Source of the DNA: Prinia subflava
Lineage: Eukaryota; Chordata; Aves; Passeriformes; Cisticolidae
Length of the DNA: 64,000 nucleotides
NCBI RefSeq assembly: GCF_021018805.1
Contig: NC_086250.1
Location: forward strand, 62,745,322 to 62,809,321
Reading direction: 5' to 3'
A model generated the notes under the pieces. It did not search any database and had not been told where the DNA came from. It saw only the letters and a program-made list of their open reading frames with translations. Below are positions 24,901-37,760 of the stretch, piece after piece. Position 1 is the stretch's first letter. Every line of letters starts with the position of its first letter. Position numbers and translations under genes: made by a program.

Positions 24901-27900
24901 ACACCTGCATTCAAATCCTTCTTCTGCAGAAGGTGATTCAAACCCATTCAGGTTCAGCCTAACTAATATGGTTCACCAAGCACAAATCTAAGGTATTCCA
25001 GGGCCCCTGCAGGCAACTTTAAATCGTTTCTCATTTCCATTTTGCACAAATATTTGCTGGGTAAGAGACAGATTCAGTGCAAGGCTTAGTTTTAGGGCAT
25101 TTTTCTGTGATGGTAGTTCTGACTTCCAGTCCTTGTACCTTTTTGCTCAGCACTTCCTGAAACCAGAACTAGTGTTCCTCGGTGCTATGGCTAATTAACT
25201 GTGACCATCAAATTTTCCTCATTTTTTTTATGTTAACATTCATTAACATTCTTTTATTTTTAGTTGATGGATCATAATAGTTTAGGCCAAGTAGAACAGC
25301 TCTTATGAGAAGACTTTAGACTACAACCTTCATCACAGAAAATGCTGATGGCCTAATTATTCTCCTACACAGAAAACGGAGACATTTTCTTAAGAGGTGG
25401 TTACACAGATCTCCCTTACAGTAAATGGGGAGGAATGAACATTTTCAGACATGATTCATCTCACCCTAAAGCAGCTGCTTCAGTATATGCTGCACTAACC
25501 AGACTCTACAAATACCTGCAGAGATCTAAAATTAGGTGAATATAATTACATCATAATTGCCATAAACTGCCTCTACACACAACAAAAGAAATGGGCAACT
25601 TCCTCAGGGAAATCAGTAAGACGAATTTCCATCTGGAATTGCCCTTCTCTGTTTCCACTGGCATAGTGGGGAGCTGCTGCACTTCAGAAACATCTGTGTG
25701 TAGGTGTGATCAAACCAGCTACGAGCTTCCCAGGGGAGGAACCTCAGAAGTCAGTTTTCTGTGCAGGCCTGTTGTATAGGCCATAGATGGACCTTCAGTA
25801 TTTATCTCCTTTGCCAGGGTAGTCCCCAGCATGTGAGCAAGGGGAAAACTGCATCTTCAAAATTATAAAAAATAGTTGATAATTTTTTTTTCCTTTTTTT
25901 TCTTTCATAGAGAATCATAATACACCAATATTATTTCCAAGTATAATATAAAGACCATAAGGCATTTTACAATGCAAGTTAAAACCAGAATATCCACTGA
26001 TCCCATTGCTGAGGAGCTTCACATGAAGAGTAATGAAGCCTTCAAAATACTCATGGCCATTGCTGCATTTCAAGTGCATTGTACTGAGCTACTAAACAAC
26101 AAAAAAATTCAGCTCATTTCTAAAGGGATCCTTTGGACAGCAAGATTAATTCCTTGGAGAACCAGAAAGACTGAAAGAAAACCAGAAAGATTATCCAACA
26201 AAACAGATTTATTTTTATGAATGGAAGATTCAAAATTGCAAATATTAAAAGTGCTCACAGATTGATAGAAATGCTCACAGTCTTGGTTTGGAGACAGCAG
26301 TGAGCCAGTGATGGATTTGAGCTTATCATAATCAGAAGGAAATTCAAGTCTGTTACTACACAAATTGTTAGTTGGCTCTGCATCTTTTTCCTAATAGTAA
26401 CAGATGTTCCAGAAACAGGTGCAAGAAGCCCATATCATATCTATGTGCAGTAGTACTCGATCAATGTCTACTTCTAACAATAGAGATTCGGACAAGATTT
26501 GATGTGGACATCTTCACAGTCTTTAAAAAATTGAAATTAATTATGATCAAAAATTCTGAAGAATATTTTTCATATTATTAGGTCTACTCCAATACATATT
26601 TACTATTATTTCTCTTTCTAAAAAAAAAAAGAAAAACAATTTCAGTCTTATTAACACTTATTTTCCCATGAGAATTGCTTTCTACAAGTCCTTGATCATT
26701 TACTTTGCTTTTCTGTGAAACCCCTCGTTTGTCTACTCTTTCTTAGTGGGAGATCATCAGCACTGGGTCAGTTTTCTTCAGACTGGTTATCATTCTCATC
26801 CTTATTTAATCTGATTTTGTTTATTGCTACCAGCTGCAGGTGATGCAAAGGCTTTCACTTGCCTATGAACAATTTCATTTTGGGGTGGATATTGGGGCAG
26901 CTAACTTAAAACTATGTAAAGTCTAGTAAGTACATAGTATTTCAAAAGTGGACTTATTAAAAGATACTGTGGCTCATTCTTTGTTATTTTAGTTTGTATT
27001 TTTCTAAGCATACCTTTTTATTACTAGCTCTATTTTCCTTTGAGAAGAGGCACAATAACTTTTATTATCAAATTACCTATTCTAAACATATTTCTGATAT
27101 TGTGATTGTGACAATATAACTCTTTCTTTTTACAATTTCTTTTCCTTTTAAAAATATGAGAGGGTTTAAATGAAATATTTCAGAGGTATAAAGAAAGTGG
27201 ACTGGTTTTCTCTAATTTAGTTAAGTATTTTTTTTTAAACTCATTGCAGTAGAAAAATGAGTGAAATATTATCTTGCTCCATTTCTTAATTAGCAAGGAC
27301 ATGAACTATTGCTTATCATAACTACATAGTGTTCTATCTTGCTCAATAATTTTTTTCATCAGACTTATTTGGTATAAATTGTCTGAGCATGGTCATAAAA
27401 GCTTTTAATAATACATTTTGGAAGATGTGAACCTTTGTGACACAGAAATAAAGACAATTCAAAATATATCTTTTTAAGAGAGGACCTTGGCTATCCCTGT
27501 AGCTCTGTTCAGTTCCATTATTTTAACATTTTTATTTCCACATATATTTATATTGGGAGTTTTATATGCACTCAGAAACACAGAAAAGAAAAAGCAAAGC
27601 TGTCATATCTAATATTAAATAATACTGAAAAATCTAAAAAGAGTAACTATACAACAAACTCCCTGGGTACCACATGATTAAATTTTTGTCCATGAGAATA
27701 CCTGGCTTTAGCCTGAGGTTCTCTGGACTGGACCTGCTTTGTCAGGATAATTGCAGGTAAATTTTGCCCTTTCTTAGTGCTTTGGCAAATTGGCTGGTAA
27801 AAACCTGCACAGCCTCTGGAGCTGGCATTGGTATCAAGAGTTATCAGGTAACATCTGCCAACAAAGGGGATCCATAATCCCCCAGATATCCTCCCTGACC

Positions 27901-28343
27901 TTTGGTGAAGCCTGCAAACTCTTCCAGCTGAAAGCAGAAAGGTGTGCAGCAGTCCAATCCACTCCCTGCTGCTTATTTTCCAAGCAGAATTATACATCTA
28001 TTTTCATATTTAAAGATGTCAGGAATCAAACAGCAAAGCTGTTGCCTTTCCTGTTCAGACCAAACCATTTCACATACTCCACATATGATTTATTCCACAC
28101 TGTACAATTATTATATGTGAATATGAGATTTTAGTCTTAAATTTTGGTTGAAACATAGCAATGCTGCCTTAGACATATTGAAAAACATTAAATAAAACAT
28201 AATATACCTAAGAAATTGCTTTTATTTTTATCCATTTGAACAGTACTTTCAGACACCTACAGTGAAAGGTACAGCTTAATATAAATGATTTGCACTTTCG
28301 TGAATCTTGTAAAGAGCTTCTAAACATGAAGTCACTAATACTG
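21995..28343. other. AT-rich non-coding DNA
   Basis: More than 6 kb without a supportable gene or recognisable repeat. GC-richer interludes lie near 24440-24800 and 25580-25780. Overlapping open frames on both strands there (up to 119 codons) show no domain, signal peptide or splice context. Confidence 0.5.
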
Positions 28344-28375
28344 TAACAGATGAACACCTAAATGTTCATCTGTTA
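28344..28375. repeat. Perfect 13-bp inverted repeat, 6-nt loop
   Basis: TAACAGATGAACA (28344-28356) and TGTTCATCTGTTA (28363-28375) are exact reverse complements around the loop CCTAAA. The stem is AT-rich and too short for a typical microRNA precursor. It carries no terminator-like T run, and such signals are not expected in this genome type. It may be a cruciform-prone palindrome or chance. Confidence 0.9.
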
Positions 28376-31300
28376 AAAGAAGTTCCAAATAACACCAGAG
28401 AGTCCTGAAAGAAAAAGAAAACCTCATATCTGCATTTTCATCAAGCTTCTATAAAGCATGCCATGGAATCAGGAAAGCAATTTGATTGTATCTAGTACCT
28501 GATGTCTCTGAATATATTTCATACTAGATGTCACCTCCTAAACTACTGAGAATTGAAGCATATGTCAAATGCAATTTGAGAGTAATTTCTTACAAATATC
28601 TCATGAAGACTAGAATTTTATGTAAAACCTCAATGCAATACTCATTTAGGCATTCAAAGAACACTTGTTCCCCAGACCACACCTTGGCCGATACTTACCC
28701 CAGGAAATAAATGCAATGAAAATATTTTAAAAAGCCACTCTGAATCCTATCCAAAAAGAGCACAGAATTTAAATTGTAAAGAAATTCAGCGAATGCATTA
28801 GAAATAGATGCAGACAAGCACAAAACAAGCAATACTTTACTCAGTATTGTATTAGATAAGGAAAAACATCTCGCTGTGGTTCAAAGGTGAAGCCATGGCT
28901 TTCCTATGACGTTTTTTCCTGCAGAAATATTTTGACAGTCTTAATAGCTGAAGACCACAGAAACACTGGACATGTTTGCATACAGACCACCACAACCAAA
29001 CAGCAGCTAAAACTGATCTGCTCAGTTTGCTGTCCAAAACATACTGCTGGGTAAATAAGCATTTGACTTAAGAAACACTCTGTCTCCCTTTCTTGAATCC
29101 AGTTACTCAAGGATAATTTTTGCAGTACTACAGGAAAAGGTTTTGTTGTTTTTTTTTTTTTAGAATCTTGCTGGACGAGTTGAACACCAAGTGCACTAAA
29201 TCATCAGACATCGGTTCCTTCTAAATTAATAATAACAATAATAACAATTCTGAAATGTTTAGGTTTTTCTTGTGATGGCTGTCTCAGAAGAGCTCAAAGT
29301 TCACTTGTGTATAAACCAGACTCCTCTTGTCATTTTTTATAGATTTTCCTGACAACAGGAAAGTTCAAATGGCTAAGAGCAAAGCAAGAAACAGATTCCA
29401 TAAGACAGCTTTAAATGTTAGTCAAGTACAAGAGATTGCTTATGTACTTTAAGATCCAATTGCTGCCCCTTCCATGAAAATAGATTTTCACCAAACCAGA
29501 GCATAACCACAGAAATAAGGATTTCACCTGTATAGGTATTCTTCTAAGGTGACTGAAGACTTATGTAGATAAATGTGCATATTTTTATATCAATTGTGTT
29601 GCATTATCAGTAAGCAAAAATAACCCATTAGATTAGTTCCCCATTTTACAGAGCTGTTTGACAAGTTGCAAAGCAATTTCGCTGTGCTGTAATCAGCACA
29701 CCAAATACTGGAATATTGTCCTGATGTTCTGTATCACAAACTGACTTGTAACAGTAGTGACAAACAGGGTCTCACTCTTTTGGTTACAATATTCATGCAC
29801 TTCAGTAAATGAGCTTTCATATTTTCCCATTTACTACTACTCCTCACTTCTGCATAACTGCCATGGTATTTATCAATGCCAAGTCATTTCATTTGTTTTA
29901 TAGGTGACTTCTCTCACAGTTGTTTTCCTATACAACTGCCAGGCATAGCTGGAAAGCATCGTTCCCTCACCATGCCACTCCTGACAGCAGTTTTGTCTCT
30001 GCTAGCAAACTTTTAATACTCACAACACTAAAAGTTGTGCATAAGAAGAGTCAGACAATTCTATTTCTCTGGCAACTAATATATCACATGCACTGCAAGA
30101 ACATGAATGAAATTGTTCCACAGAGAGACTGGTTCTCAGCAGTTAACAGTGAAGGGCTACTTCCTAACTACCCTGGGCTTTCTACACATAAGATACTACA
30201 GATTCCTCCACCCTCCAGGATCCTTAGGGCAAAAGAATGATGAATTCATATTGCTCCAGTCCTAAAGTGTTTGAGACTTCTATGGTTTTAAAGAGAGAAA
30301 TCATGTACTAGGCTCTGGAAGAGCTTAAACAGGGGAGGCAGTAGCTATTCCTGCACTCCATGACTTTCTGCACCATGTGACTTTCTCATGGGAAGTGATT
30401 CCCACCTCACTTTGGCACAGGTGAGGGTACAACTGGAGCTCTGGAACATGTTCTGGCTTGGGCTCTCCAGCATGAGCCAGACACCCCCAGTCCAGAGAGA
30501 CACAAAGGCAATCTGAGAGCTGGAGCACACAACAAATGCATCAAACACTGCAGCAAAGCAGAGCACATTTCACATTTTAATTCTCCACTCCTGACAGCAT
30601 ATAATAGCTGCTACTTTCTGTTTCTACTCAGAAGGTACATTTCCTTGAAACACATATCACTTTATTGATATTTTAATCACATTTGGCTTCAACTTATGCC
30701 TAATAATGTATCTTTCCTTTGCCATACTACCTTCTCCTTGCAAATTATCCAGCAGAGTTTTTGTTTTCTGGCACCCTGTGAGATATTGAAGTATTCATTG
30801 TCATCCATAGTTCTCAGAGAAGAAAGTTAAAGTGACTTGCTTGGGGCTGAGAAGAAGCTGTTAGAGAGTGAGGGTCAGAACACAAATCTTGGTATCTTAA
30901 GCCATGGCCAGTCTTCGAACACAGACCCCATGCTAACAGGCCACCCATTTTTTTTTTCTTTAATTTTTTACAATTTTTTACATAATAATGTTCTGGTGTG
31001 CTTTTAGCAAGAACCAACCAATTCATAGCACAGAACAGCGGGACTGTTAAACTCCCACAGCAAAATAACCACAGAGGAAACTGTGTTTCTTCTAATGACC
31101 TGCCATGAAGATCATGTAGGGCATCAGAACTGACCTCCTGTGGTGGCACAGAATAAAACAGGAAAGATTTTAAAAGAAATGGGTCTGGTCTATTCAATCT
31201 GCTTGGAGTGTTTATGCCAAAGTTTCACTGCTCACCTAACCAGATTATCCATTCCTTAGAATAAGAAGATTAATTAAAATAAAGAGTTTAATGCCTTTTT

Positions 31301-32982
31301 AAATCAGGTAACTCCAGAGTCATAAGTAGAGACATTGAATAACTAGACACAGTCTAATAATCATAGAAAAAATTAACTTTGCCCAAGGCCTGAAGGAGAT
31401 ATACCCCACAACCTTTCTGCACAGATGCAAAAATGCAACAAAACAAAATAAAACCACACTCAAAACCCAAATTTGAGCATTCTAGTCCAAAGGATAAGGT
31501 ACTGGACTGTTTCCTGCAGCAGGACATGAAGAACTGATACTACAAAAGTGAGCTACTTAGATCATAATCCATTTCTTCCAAAAGGCAATGTTCTTGTGGT
31601 TTTCTGCTGCTGATGTCATTAAAGCCAATTATTATATTAATTGAATTGTGCTTTTTGTGCAATACCATTTACATGAGCATGAGATACACAGAAAAATGGG
31701 GATTCTGTTCTTCTAGAATAAGAAAAAACTTTAGTTCTGAAAATTATTATGATTTGACTTCAATGATCCTCCAAACTCCTCTGAATAAAGACAACAAGAA
31801 GAATGGGAAGAATGAGAGAAAAGGATCTGTAGTTGCTTCAATGTAATGTTGTTTCTTCTACTTGAAACAACCTTCATATTGCTTTTCTGTGATAACCAGT
31901 AAGAGCAGTAAGCACTGAAGATACTCACTTTGCCCAAGGTATCCATTAAGAAATGCTGTAAACATACCACATGACTGGAGACACTCAAGTTAATTTTAAT
32001 ATCTAATTTTTAAGATACCTTTCTTCTTTCTCATTCCCAGAGTCTTAGAGTGCTGTCTTTATACTGTTGTGCTACAGAAGGATGAGACTTAAAGGAAGCA
32101 CAGTAGATACATAATATTCTCTTTACTTTCTAAATTCTATCCTGACTCTCTATCTTCTCATAAGCTTCAATAAATACAGTACGAGACAGAAGACTTCCAC
32201 AAAAGATAAGAGGGTTCAAGATACTTGAAAGAGGAACAGAAATAGCAGGATTCAAATATCAGAGAATGTGCAAACCACTCTAATCTGTGTGACTGAGGAT
32301 GTAGGCAAATGACCAAACAGCATCAAGTGGCAGTAGTGAACAAAGTCACTTCAGAGCAGCCAGGACTCACCTGCCTTTCCAGTGAAGGATGATGGAGCAC
32401 ATTACTGTGACCTCATGACTGAACAGGGTAAAAATATGTGCACTGTTCAGCAGCTGCTCAGCATTAATTTGTTATACAATTGTAACTCATCTGCTTTCGA
32501 ACATCAGCTCTCATCTTTTAGTTGCCACTACCACCCTTTTCCTGTCCTGTCTATCCAGAGTGAAAGGTTTTCTGGGAGTAACTGTCTCCTCTCACACACT
32601 TCTGCAATGCATGATAAAATTTGGCATTTGCTTATTTTGTGGAATTCTAGCTGTTGGTGAAATTAAAAAAAAATAAGCTTCATATTTACTAATATTTTTT
32701 TCTGCCTGCACTTTTCACACATACTCAATTGTGTTTTCATGGGATGGTAAAAATCTTTATCTCAAAGACACCTCTCCTCTTTGCAAATATTACTCCTGGA
32801 TTCACAGTTTCTGGTTAGTCCATAAAAGCAAACATCTATTTTGCAAAGGATTTATCCCAATGCATCATTTGTATAGATCCAGGTGACAGCATTCAGACAG
32901 AAAAAATAACTCTAAAGCATTTTTTTCTCTAGTTCTGGTGAGTTCTGCATTCAGGGCACATCTCTACCATAGTTCATTGCTC
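28376..32982. other. AT-rich non-coding DNA
   Basis: No gene. There is a T13 run at 29149-29161, an (ATA/ACA)-rich patch at about 29229-29250 and a GC-richer patch at 30320-30560. The - strand frame of 127 codons at 30814-31197 has no recognisable domain. Confidence 0.5.
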
Positions 32983-33025
32983 AGTAAAACACTTTGAGCT
33001 ATAGTATATGAAAAGCACTAAATAA
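32983..33025 (+). mobile_element. SINE/LINE 3'-tail-like relic
   Basis: The segment carries AGTAAAACACTTTGAG, then GTATATGAAAAGCACTAAAT. This is close to the pattern 'GTAAAGCGCTTTGAG ... GATGAAAAGCGCTATATAA' that ends several old vertebrate SINE and L2/CR1-type elements. Only the tail is recognisable; the body upstream (from about 32930) cannot be assigned. Confidence 0.4.
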
Positions 33026-36000
33026 TCCATAACAGAATATAAAGTGAACCACCTTATATTTCAAGATTAATGTTTCCTCCAGGTTAATAACAGTCTTTTG
33101 GAACTATCTGTGCTCCTGTGTAGGGGCTGTGTTTAAATTGCGTGAATTAAAAATAGGAGTTTATACAACATTCTGCCTTGTAACTATTTACCTACACTTC
33201 AGACATGCCCAGTGGGGAAACTAATGGATAAATTTTAGAAGTCCTTAATTTCATTGATCCTCTGCTAGATCTAGTTTGATGCTGGTTTTTCTCCAAGTGC
33301 TCAACATTACTTTGGCTTGCTTATTGTCACATTTTTAGATGAGACTTCTCACACCTTATCTCTAGAGAGGCCTTGCAGGTTTGTCCCTGTTGCTGTAGGA
33401 CACGAACAAAAGACGAGAGGCTCCAAATATTTCAGAAGTCAAAAGGCATAAAAAAACATTTGTCTAATTTTATAAGGTGTTCTGATACAGACTTAACACA
33501 ATTGGTGAACAGGACTGACGCCTCCTCCGTCCTGTTGGTCAAACTAGAGAAACATCCAAAGTGTTTTTCTCTGAGAACCAGAAAGATTGTTTTGGGAAAG
33601 GATAATTGTTCTGCCAAGATTGTTTTGTGAAGAAGCTTTCCTAAGAAACTTTTCCCTAGGGAAAGGAGTGAGCAGCTACCAGCAGGCTAAACTCTCTAAG
33701 GCCCAAAAATATCAGGTCCACATGTCCCCACAGCAAAAGAATCTGCAAGGTTTAAAATCAAGCCTGGGATGGACACAAGTGAGGTGCACATTCCTGTTCA
33801 CTCCTTCCATCCCTAGTTCAGGCAGTTTTATGAAAGTTACTCACTACATGACTGGCAAGTGCTGAAAGAAACACTAACCCAAAGCTCCCACTGAAATTTC
33901 ACAAAGTATCAGATGGATGAAGGAAATAATTTTATCCCTTTTGCCACCAAAGTATCGTCAGAGGTGAGACCATGTCCTTTACTGCTTTACTCACCAATAT
34001 CAAATAAATATTAAATACAAACTAACCATGATCTTGTAAACCCCACAATCAGAAGCCCTATACATTGATTTAAAATAAAAGTTGATGGTAGAAAGGGTTA
34101 GCAACTTCCAGGTTTTGAAATGGGAAAGTCTAAAACATCCCCATGCAGTATAAACATGGAATAATATTGTCAACACTCTCAGGAAAAGGCCAGCTCTCCC
34201 CAAGTTCATTGGCAGCAGCAAGAAGAATGCGTCCTGAGGTTAAAGAGACATATCTTTTTCTATTGAAATCTTTTCTATTACATAAATGCTCCCAAATGTG
34301 CGAAAGTATTGCTTTTCAAAACACAGAGACACAAGCATAGAAATATTAATAAATTAAATGTTGCTCAGCAGCATGAAATTATCAATGAAATTGCAGAGGC
34401 AAAATGCAAGCAAAGGAATACCACACATTTCCTAATATCAGCAGTGATTTCAGGCTTTGCTGTTAACTCCAATTTAATTGAGTATTGTCTTTTCAATTTC
34501 CAAATAACAAAATATTTTGACTTTTCTATTAAGTTTCAAGTGTACTGAGCAGGCAGATGCAACCTGCATTACAATTCTCTACTACTGCAGTAAGCAACTG
34601 TGGCAACTGTGCTATGCAGTGTTGGCTGCCTGTAGCAGAAAAAGGCTTGGCTCTGAAAGGCTGAAAACCTTCACAAAAACTGCAAGAAAGACAACAAAAA
34701 GGTGCAATTAACAATAGAGAACTGGGATTAAGAGAAGCATCCAGCCAAGAATGTGATGACAGACCAGTACTTCTGACCTGGACAAGCCATGCACTGCCTA
34801 ATCAGCTAGGTCTTCTCTTACATTTTTAAATAGCATATTTCACTATTGAATATCTATTAGCAACGCTTTTCCTTTTAGTAATACAGAATTTACACTTACA
34901 GGGACTTACAGGATTCAGAAGATTCTTTCCCATTCAAACGTTTTACTCAGATGCTGATGCTCTAAGTACCTATGAATGATTTTAATGTACTTGTGCTGGA
35001 AAAATTCAAAGCAAGGCATTTACCAAGATATAGATTTGTCCTATACACATTGTGCTACAAGTGGAAATGATCTACAGCAACGTTTAGACCCAGAACCCCA
35101 TGGCTTAACATTTTTATGTTCCTGAGAACTTTTGCCTTTGGCTGTCTGAGCTTAAAAATCAATTCGCTACTTTAAACTTTATGCTGTTGATGTCATTTTT
35201 ATTGTTGAACTCAATGATCTGAGAACTTCAAAGAACAAGATCATGAAAAATTGCTTCCCATTTACCACAGTTTGAAGCAAAAGGTGACCAGTTTCAAGTC
35301 TTCAGTTTCTTTGCCCTTGTGCAGCAGGAAACTCTGCAGGATCACTTTGTGATAAGTAGAACCAAATTTGAATCTCCAGCTAAGGGGTTTGGCTTTCACT
35401 TGTTATGTTCATATTCTTTTCCACTTTACAAACTCCTAATACTTCTCTGTATTTTCCATTTTATGACTGACTTTTATTGATCTATTTCTGCTCTCAGCTA
35501 TGTTTACTACCAGTTTATAGCAATATAATCAAGATCAGATTTCACTTCAGTGCCTGTGAAGCTTTTCTGCTAAAAAAAATAAAAACTGCACCCCTGTATC
35601 TATGGTTCCTAAATAATTCTTGGTTATATTTTGGCACTGGATCTGATTTTCATAATGTCTCACTCTCCTTTGCATCTCAGAACCAAGACAGAAATGAAAT
35701 TAAATGCTAAACAACTAATGAAAAGTCATTCATGTCTACCTGGGATCCACTAGTCTCCTTTTCCTCACTCCTTCAGCAGAGGGGAGGATTTAGCTGCATC
35801 ACCAAGTGACATAAATAAGCAGAAAATGAAGGTTTTCTCATTTTCCAGCCCCCTGGCTCATGCTGTTCCCCCTGAGCCCATCAGCCATCCCATAGGTACC
35901 TGGCCATGGCATGGCCACAGCTCCCTGCAGGAGCCCCTCCACCCTTACCCAGGCTGTTCCTCTTTGCGTGGGCCCTTTCCCAACAGCAGGCTGCTTTCTC

Positions 36001-36489
36001 TCATCCTAGTGCTGCCAGGCAATCAAAGGGCACATTATTGCTGCTTTGATGTGAGAGGACAGAGAACGATTTTTGCTAATTGACAGCATTTTCACCATTT
36101 GCTGACAACCAGAACACTAGGTTTGGCCTGAAGCCCTGGATGCTGGCTTATAGTTTTCATTCTTCATGGTGCTAAACTGAAATGACTGCACATTATAAAC
36201 AGATATTTGGAGAGAACCCCTCCTTCACTCCAGTTTTATTTGAGCTTTCTTCTATAGACAGGCTTTTTATTTGTTTCCTTCCACTGTCGAATTTATATCT
36301 TCTTTTTTTTCTCTGTACCTTTATTTATGCAACAGATGATTTTGTGTTTATGTGAATGTTTTCTGTCATTTCTAAATTGATTGCCCCGATGGCTGTACAA
36401 TTTGGTGTCTGAAATCAAAGCTCTGAAAATGTCAATGTGTAAGCTACAGCATCGTAGCTTTACTTTTATCATGCCATAGAGCCTCTCAT
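33026..36489. other. AT-rich non-coding DNA with one GC-rich patch
   Basis: No supported gene. The patch at about 35840-36010 is C-rich and GC-rich compared with its flanks, with an 85-codon + frame and no recognisable family or splice borders. The rest is AT-rich. Confidence 0.5.
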
Positions 36490-36740
36490 AGATTCTTGTT
36501 TTCTTAAATGTGTTTGAATGGAGCTATAAAACAAGTCACCTGCAGGAACCAGTCGGTCAGTGAATGGTTATTGCTTCAGCGGGAGCAATCACACACAGTA
36601 TCACCGAATCTGTCAGACGGACAGAGTCAATTCTTTGGTGTTTGGCTGGTAATTACAGAGCATGGGAAAATGCCTCTTAACCTGGAGGCAGTAACTACAA
36701 CTGCTGACACACTGTTACTAGCAACTCTGGTACCATGAAC
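36490..36740. other. Candidate conserved non-coding element (CpG-retaining block)
   Basis: This stretch keeps four CpG dinucleotides within about 90 bp (about 36552-36618), while neighbouring kilobases have very few. It is low in homopolymers and has balanced base use. A 76-codon + frame is open (36508-36738) but resembles no family I know. The texture fits a regulatory element under constraint or a short unmethylated island. This is an inference from composition only. Confidence 0.25.
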
Positions 36741-37028
36741 AAGCTGGCAGGGTGATTAGCGTTCCCAAAGTCAATACTTGCCAGCAGTTATTGAAGCATG
36801 TGTTGTGAGATACTGTAAAAAGTTACAATAAGGAGTAGCTGATACTGCAGCTCTGTTTATTGGATTGCAACTCCTCTTCCTCCTGTTCCAGGGGGCAAAA
36901 ATCCTCTGTGCAGACTCTGCAACAGGAATGGCTCTGTAACTTTGATCTTAAACGATCCATTTGATTACTTCTACTTGGGCATTTGGACTCAAGAACAGAA
37001 CTTTTTGACTGACAGAAATTCACAGAAG
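36741..37028. other. Non-coding spacer
   Basis: Unique-looking sequence running up to the 3' terminus of the next CR1. No structure is seen. Confidence 0.5.
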
Positions 37029-37760
37029 AATCATAGAATGGTTTGGGTTGGAAAAGACTGTAAAGATCACCTCATTCCAGTGCAGGGACACCTTCCATGA
37101 GACCAGGTTGCTCAGAGTTCCATCCAACCTGCCCAACTTCCAAGGATGGATCATCCCCAACTTTCCTGGGCAACCTATTCCAGTGCCTCACCACCCTCAC
37201 AGCGGGAAATTTCTTCCTAGTATCTAATCTAAACCTACACTTTTTCAGTTTGAAGTCATTCCTCCTTGTCCTGTTACTATAGGTCCATGTAAAATGTTTC
37301 TCTCCATTCTTCTTGTAGGCTCCCTTCAGGGAGTGGAAGGATGCAATTTGCACACCCTGGAGCCTTCTCTTCTCCAGGCCAAACAATCCCAACTCTCTCA
37401 GTCTTTCCTCATAGGAGAGACTCCATCCTTTTGCTCATCTTAGTGCCCTTCCTCTGGACTCATTTCAACAGGTCAGTGTCCTTCCTGTGCTGGGGACCCC
37501 AGAGCTGGATGCAGCTCTGGTGGGGTCAGAGCAGAGCAGAGGGGCAGAATCCCCTTCCTCCCCAGCTGCCCACGCTGCTCTGGATGCAGACTGGGACACG
37601 ACTGCCTCTGCACATTGCTGGGTCATGTCCAGCCTCTCATCCAGCAGCACCCCCATTGCTATTGAAAACTGAGGCACAGAAGTTGTTGAATACCTCAACC
37701 TCCTCCTCATCCACTACCAGTTTACCAGCACTGTTTACTGGGGGGACACAGCGAGGATGA
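37029..37760 (-). mobile_element. CR1 LINE fragment with internal RT deletion
   Basis: The 3' end is at 37029 (AATCATAGAATGGTTTGGGT, the reverse complement of the avian CR1 terminus). Reading along the - strand, the C-terminal part of ORF2 is recognisable in pieces: SLEKRRLQG, RRNDFKLKKCRFRLDTRKKF and VVRHWNRLPRKVGDDPSLEV, with IQLWGPQHRKDTDLL further upstream and VLLDERLDMTQQCA near 37625-37655. At about 37660 this joins directly to PPVNSAGKLVVDEEEVEVFN and FCASVF. That motif belongs to the linker between the endonuclease and reverse-transcriptase domains, so the catalytic RT core is missing. Stops and frameshifts are present. A 139-codon frame on the opposite strand is a shadow. The copy is immobile and non-coding. 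Confidence 0.92.

Noticed and set aside
28344..28375. microRNA precursor or transcription terminator
   Set aside because: A 13-bp stem is too short for a typical pre-miRNA. Rho-independent-type terminators do not apply to a vertebrate nuclear genome.
37341..37760. 139-codon + strand frame
   Set aside because: It is antisense to the CR1 ORF2 remnant, which explains the sequence on the - strand.
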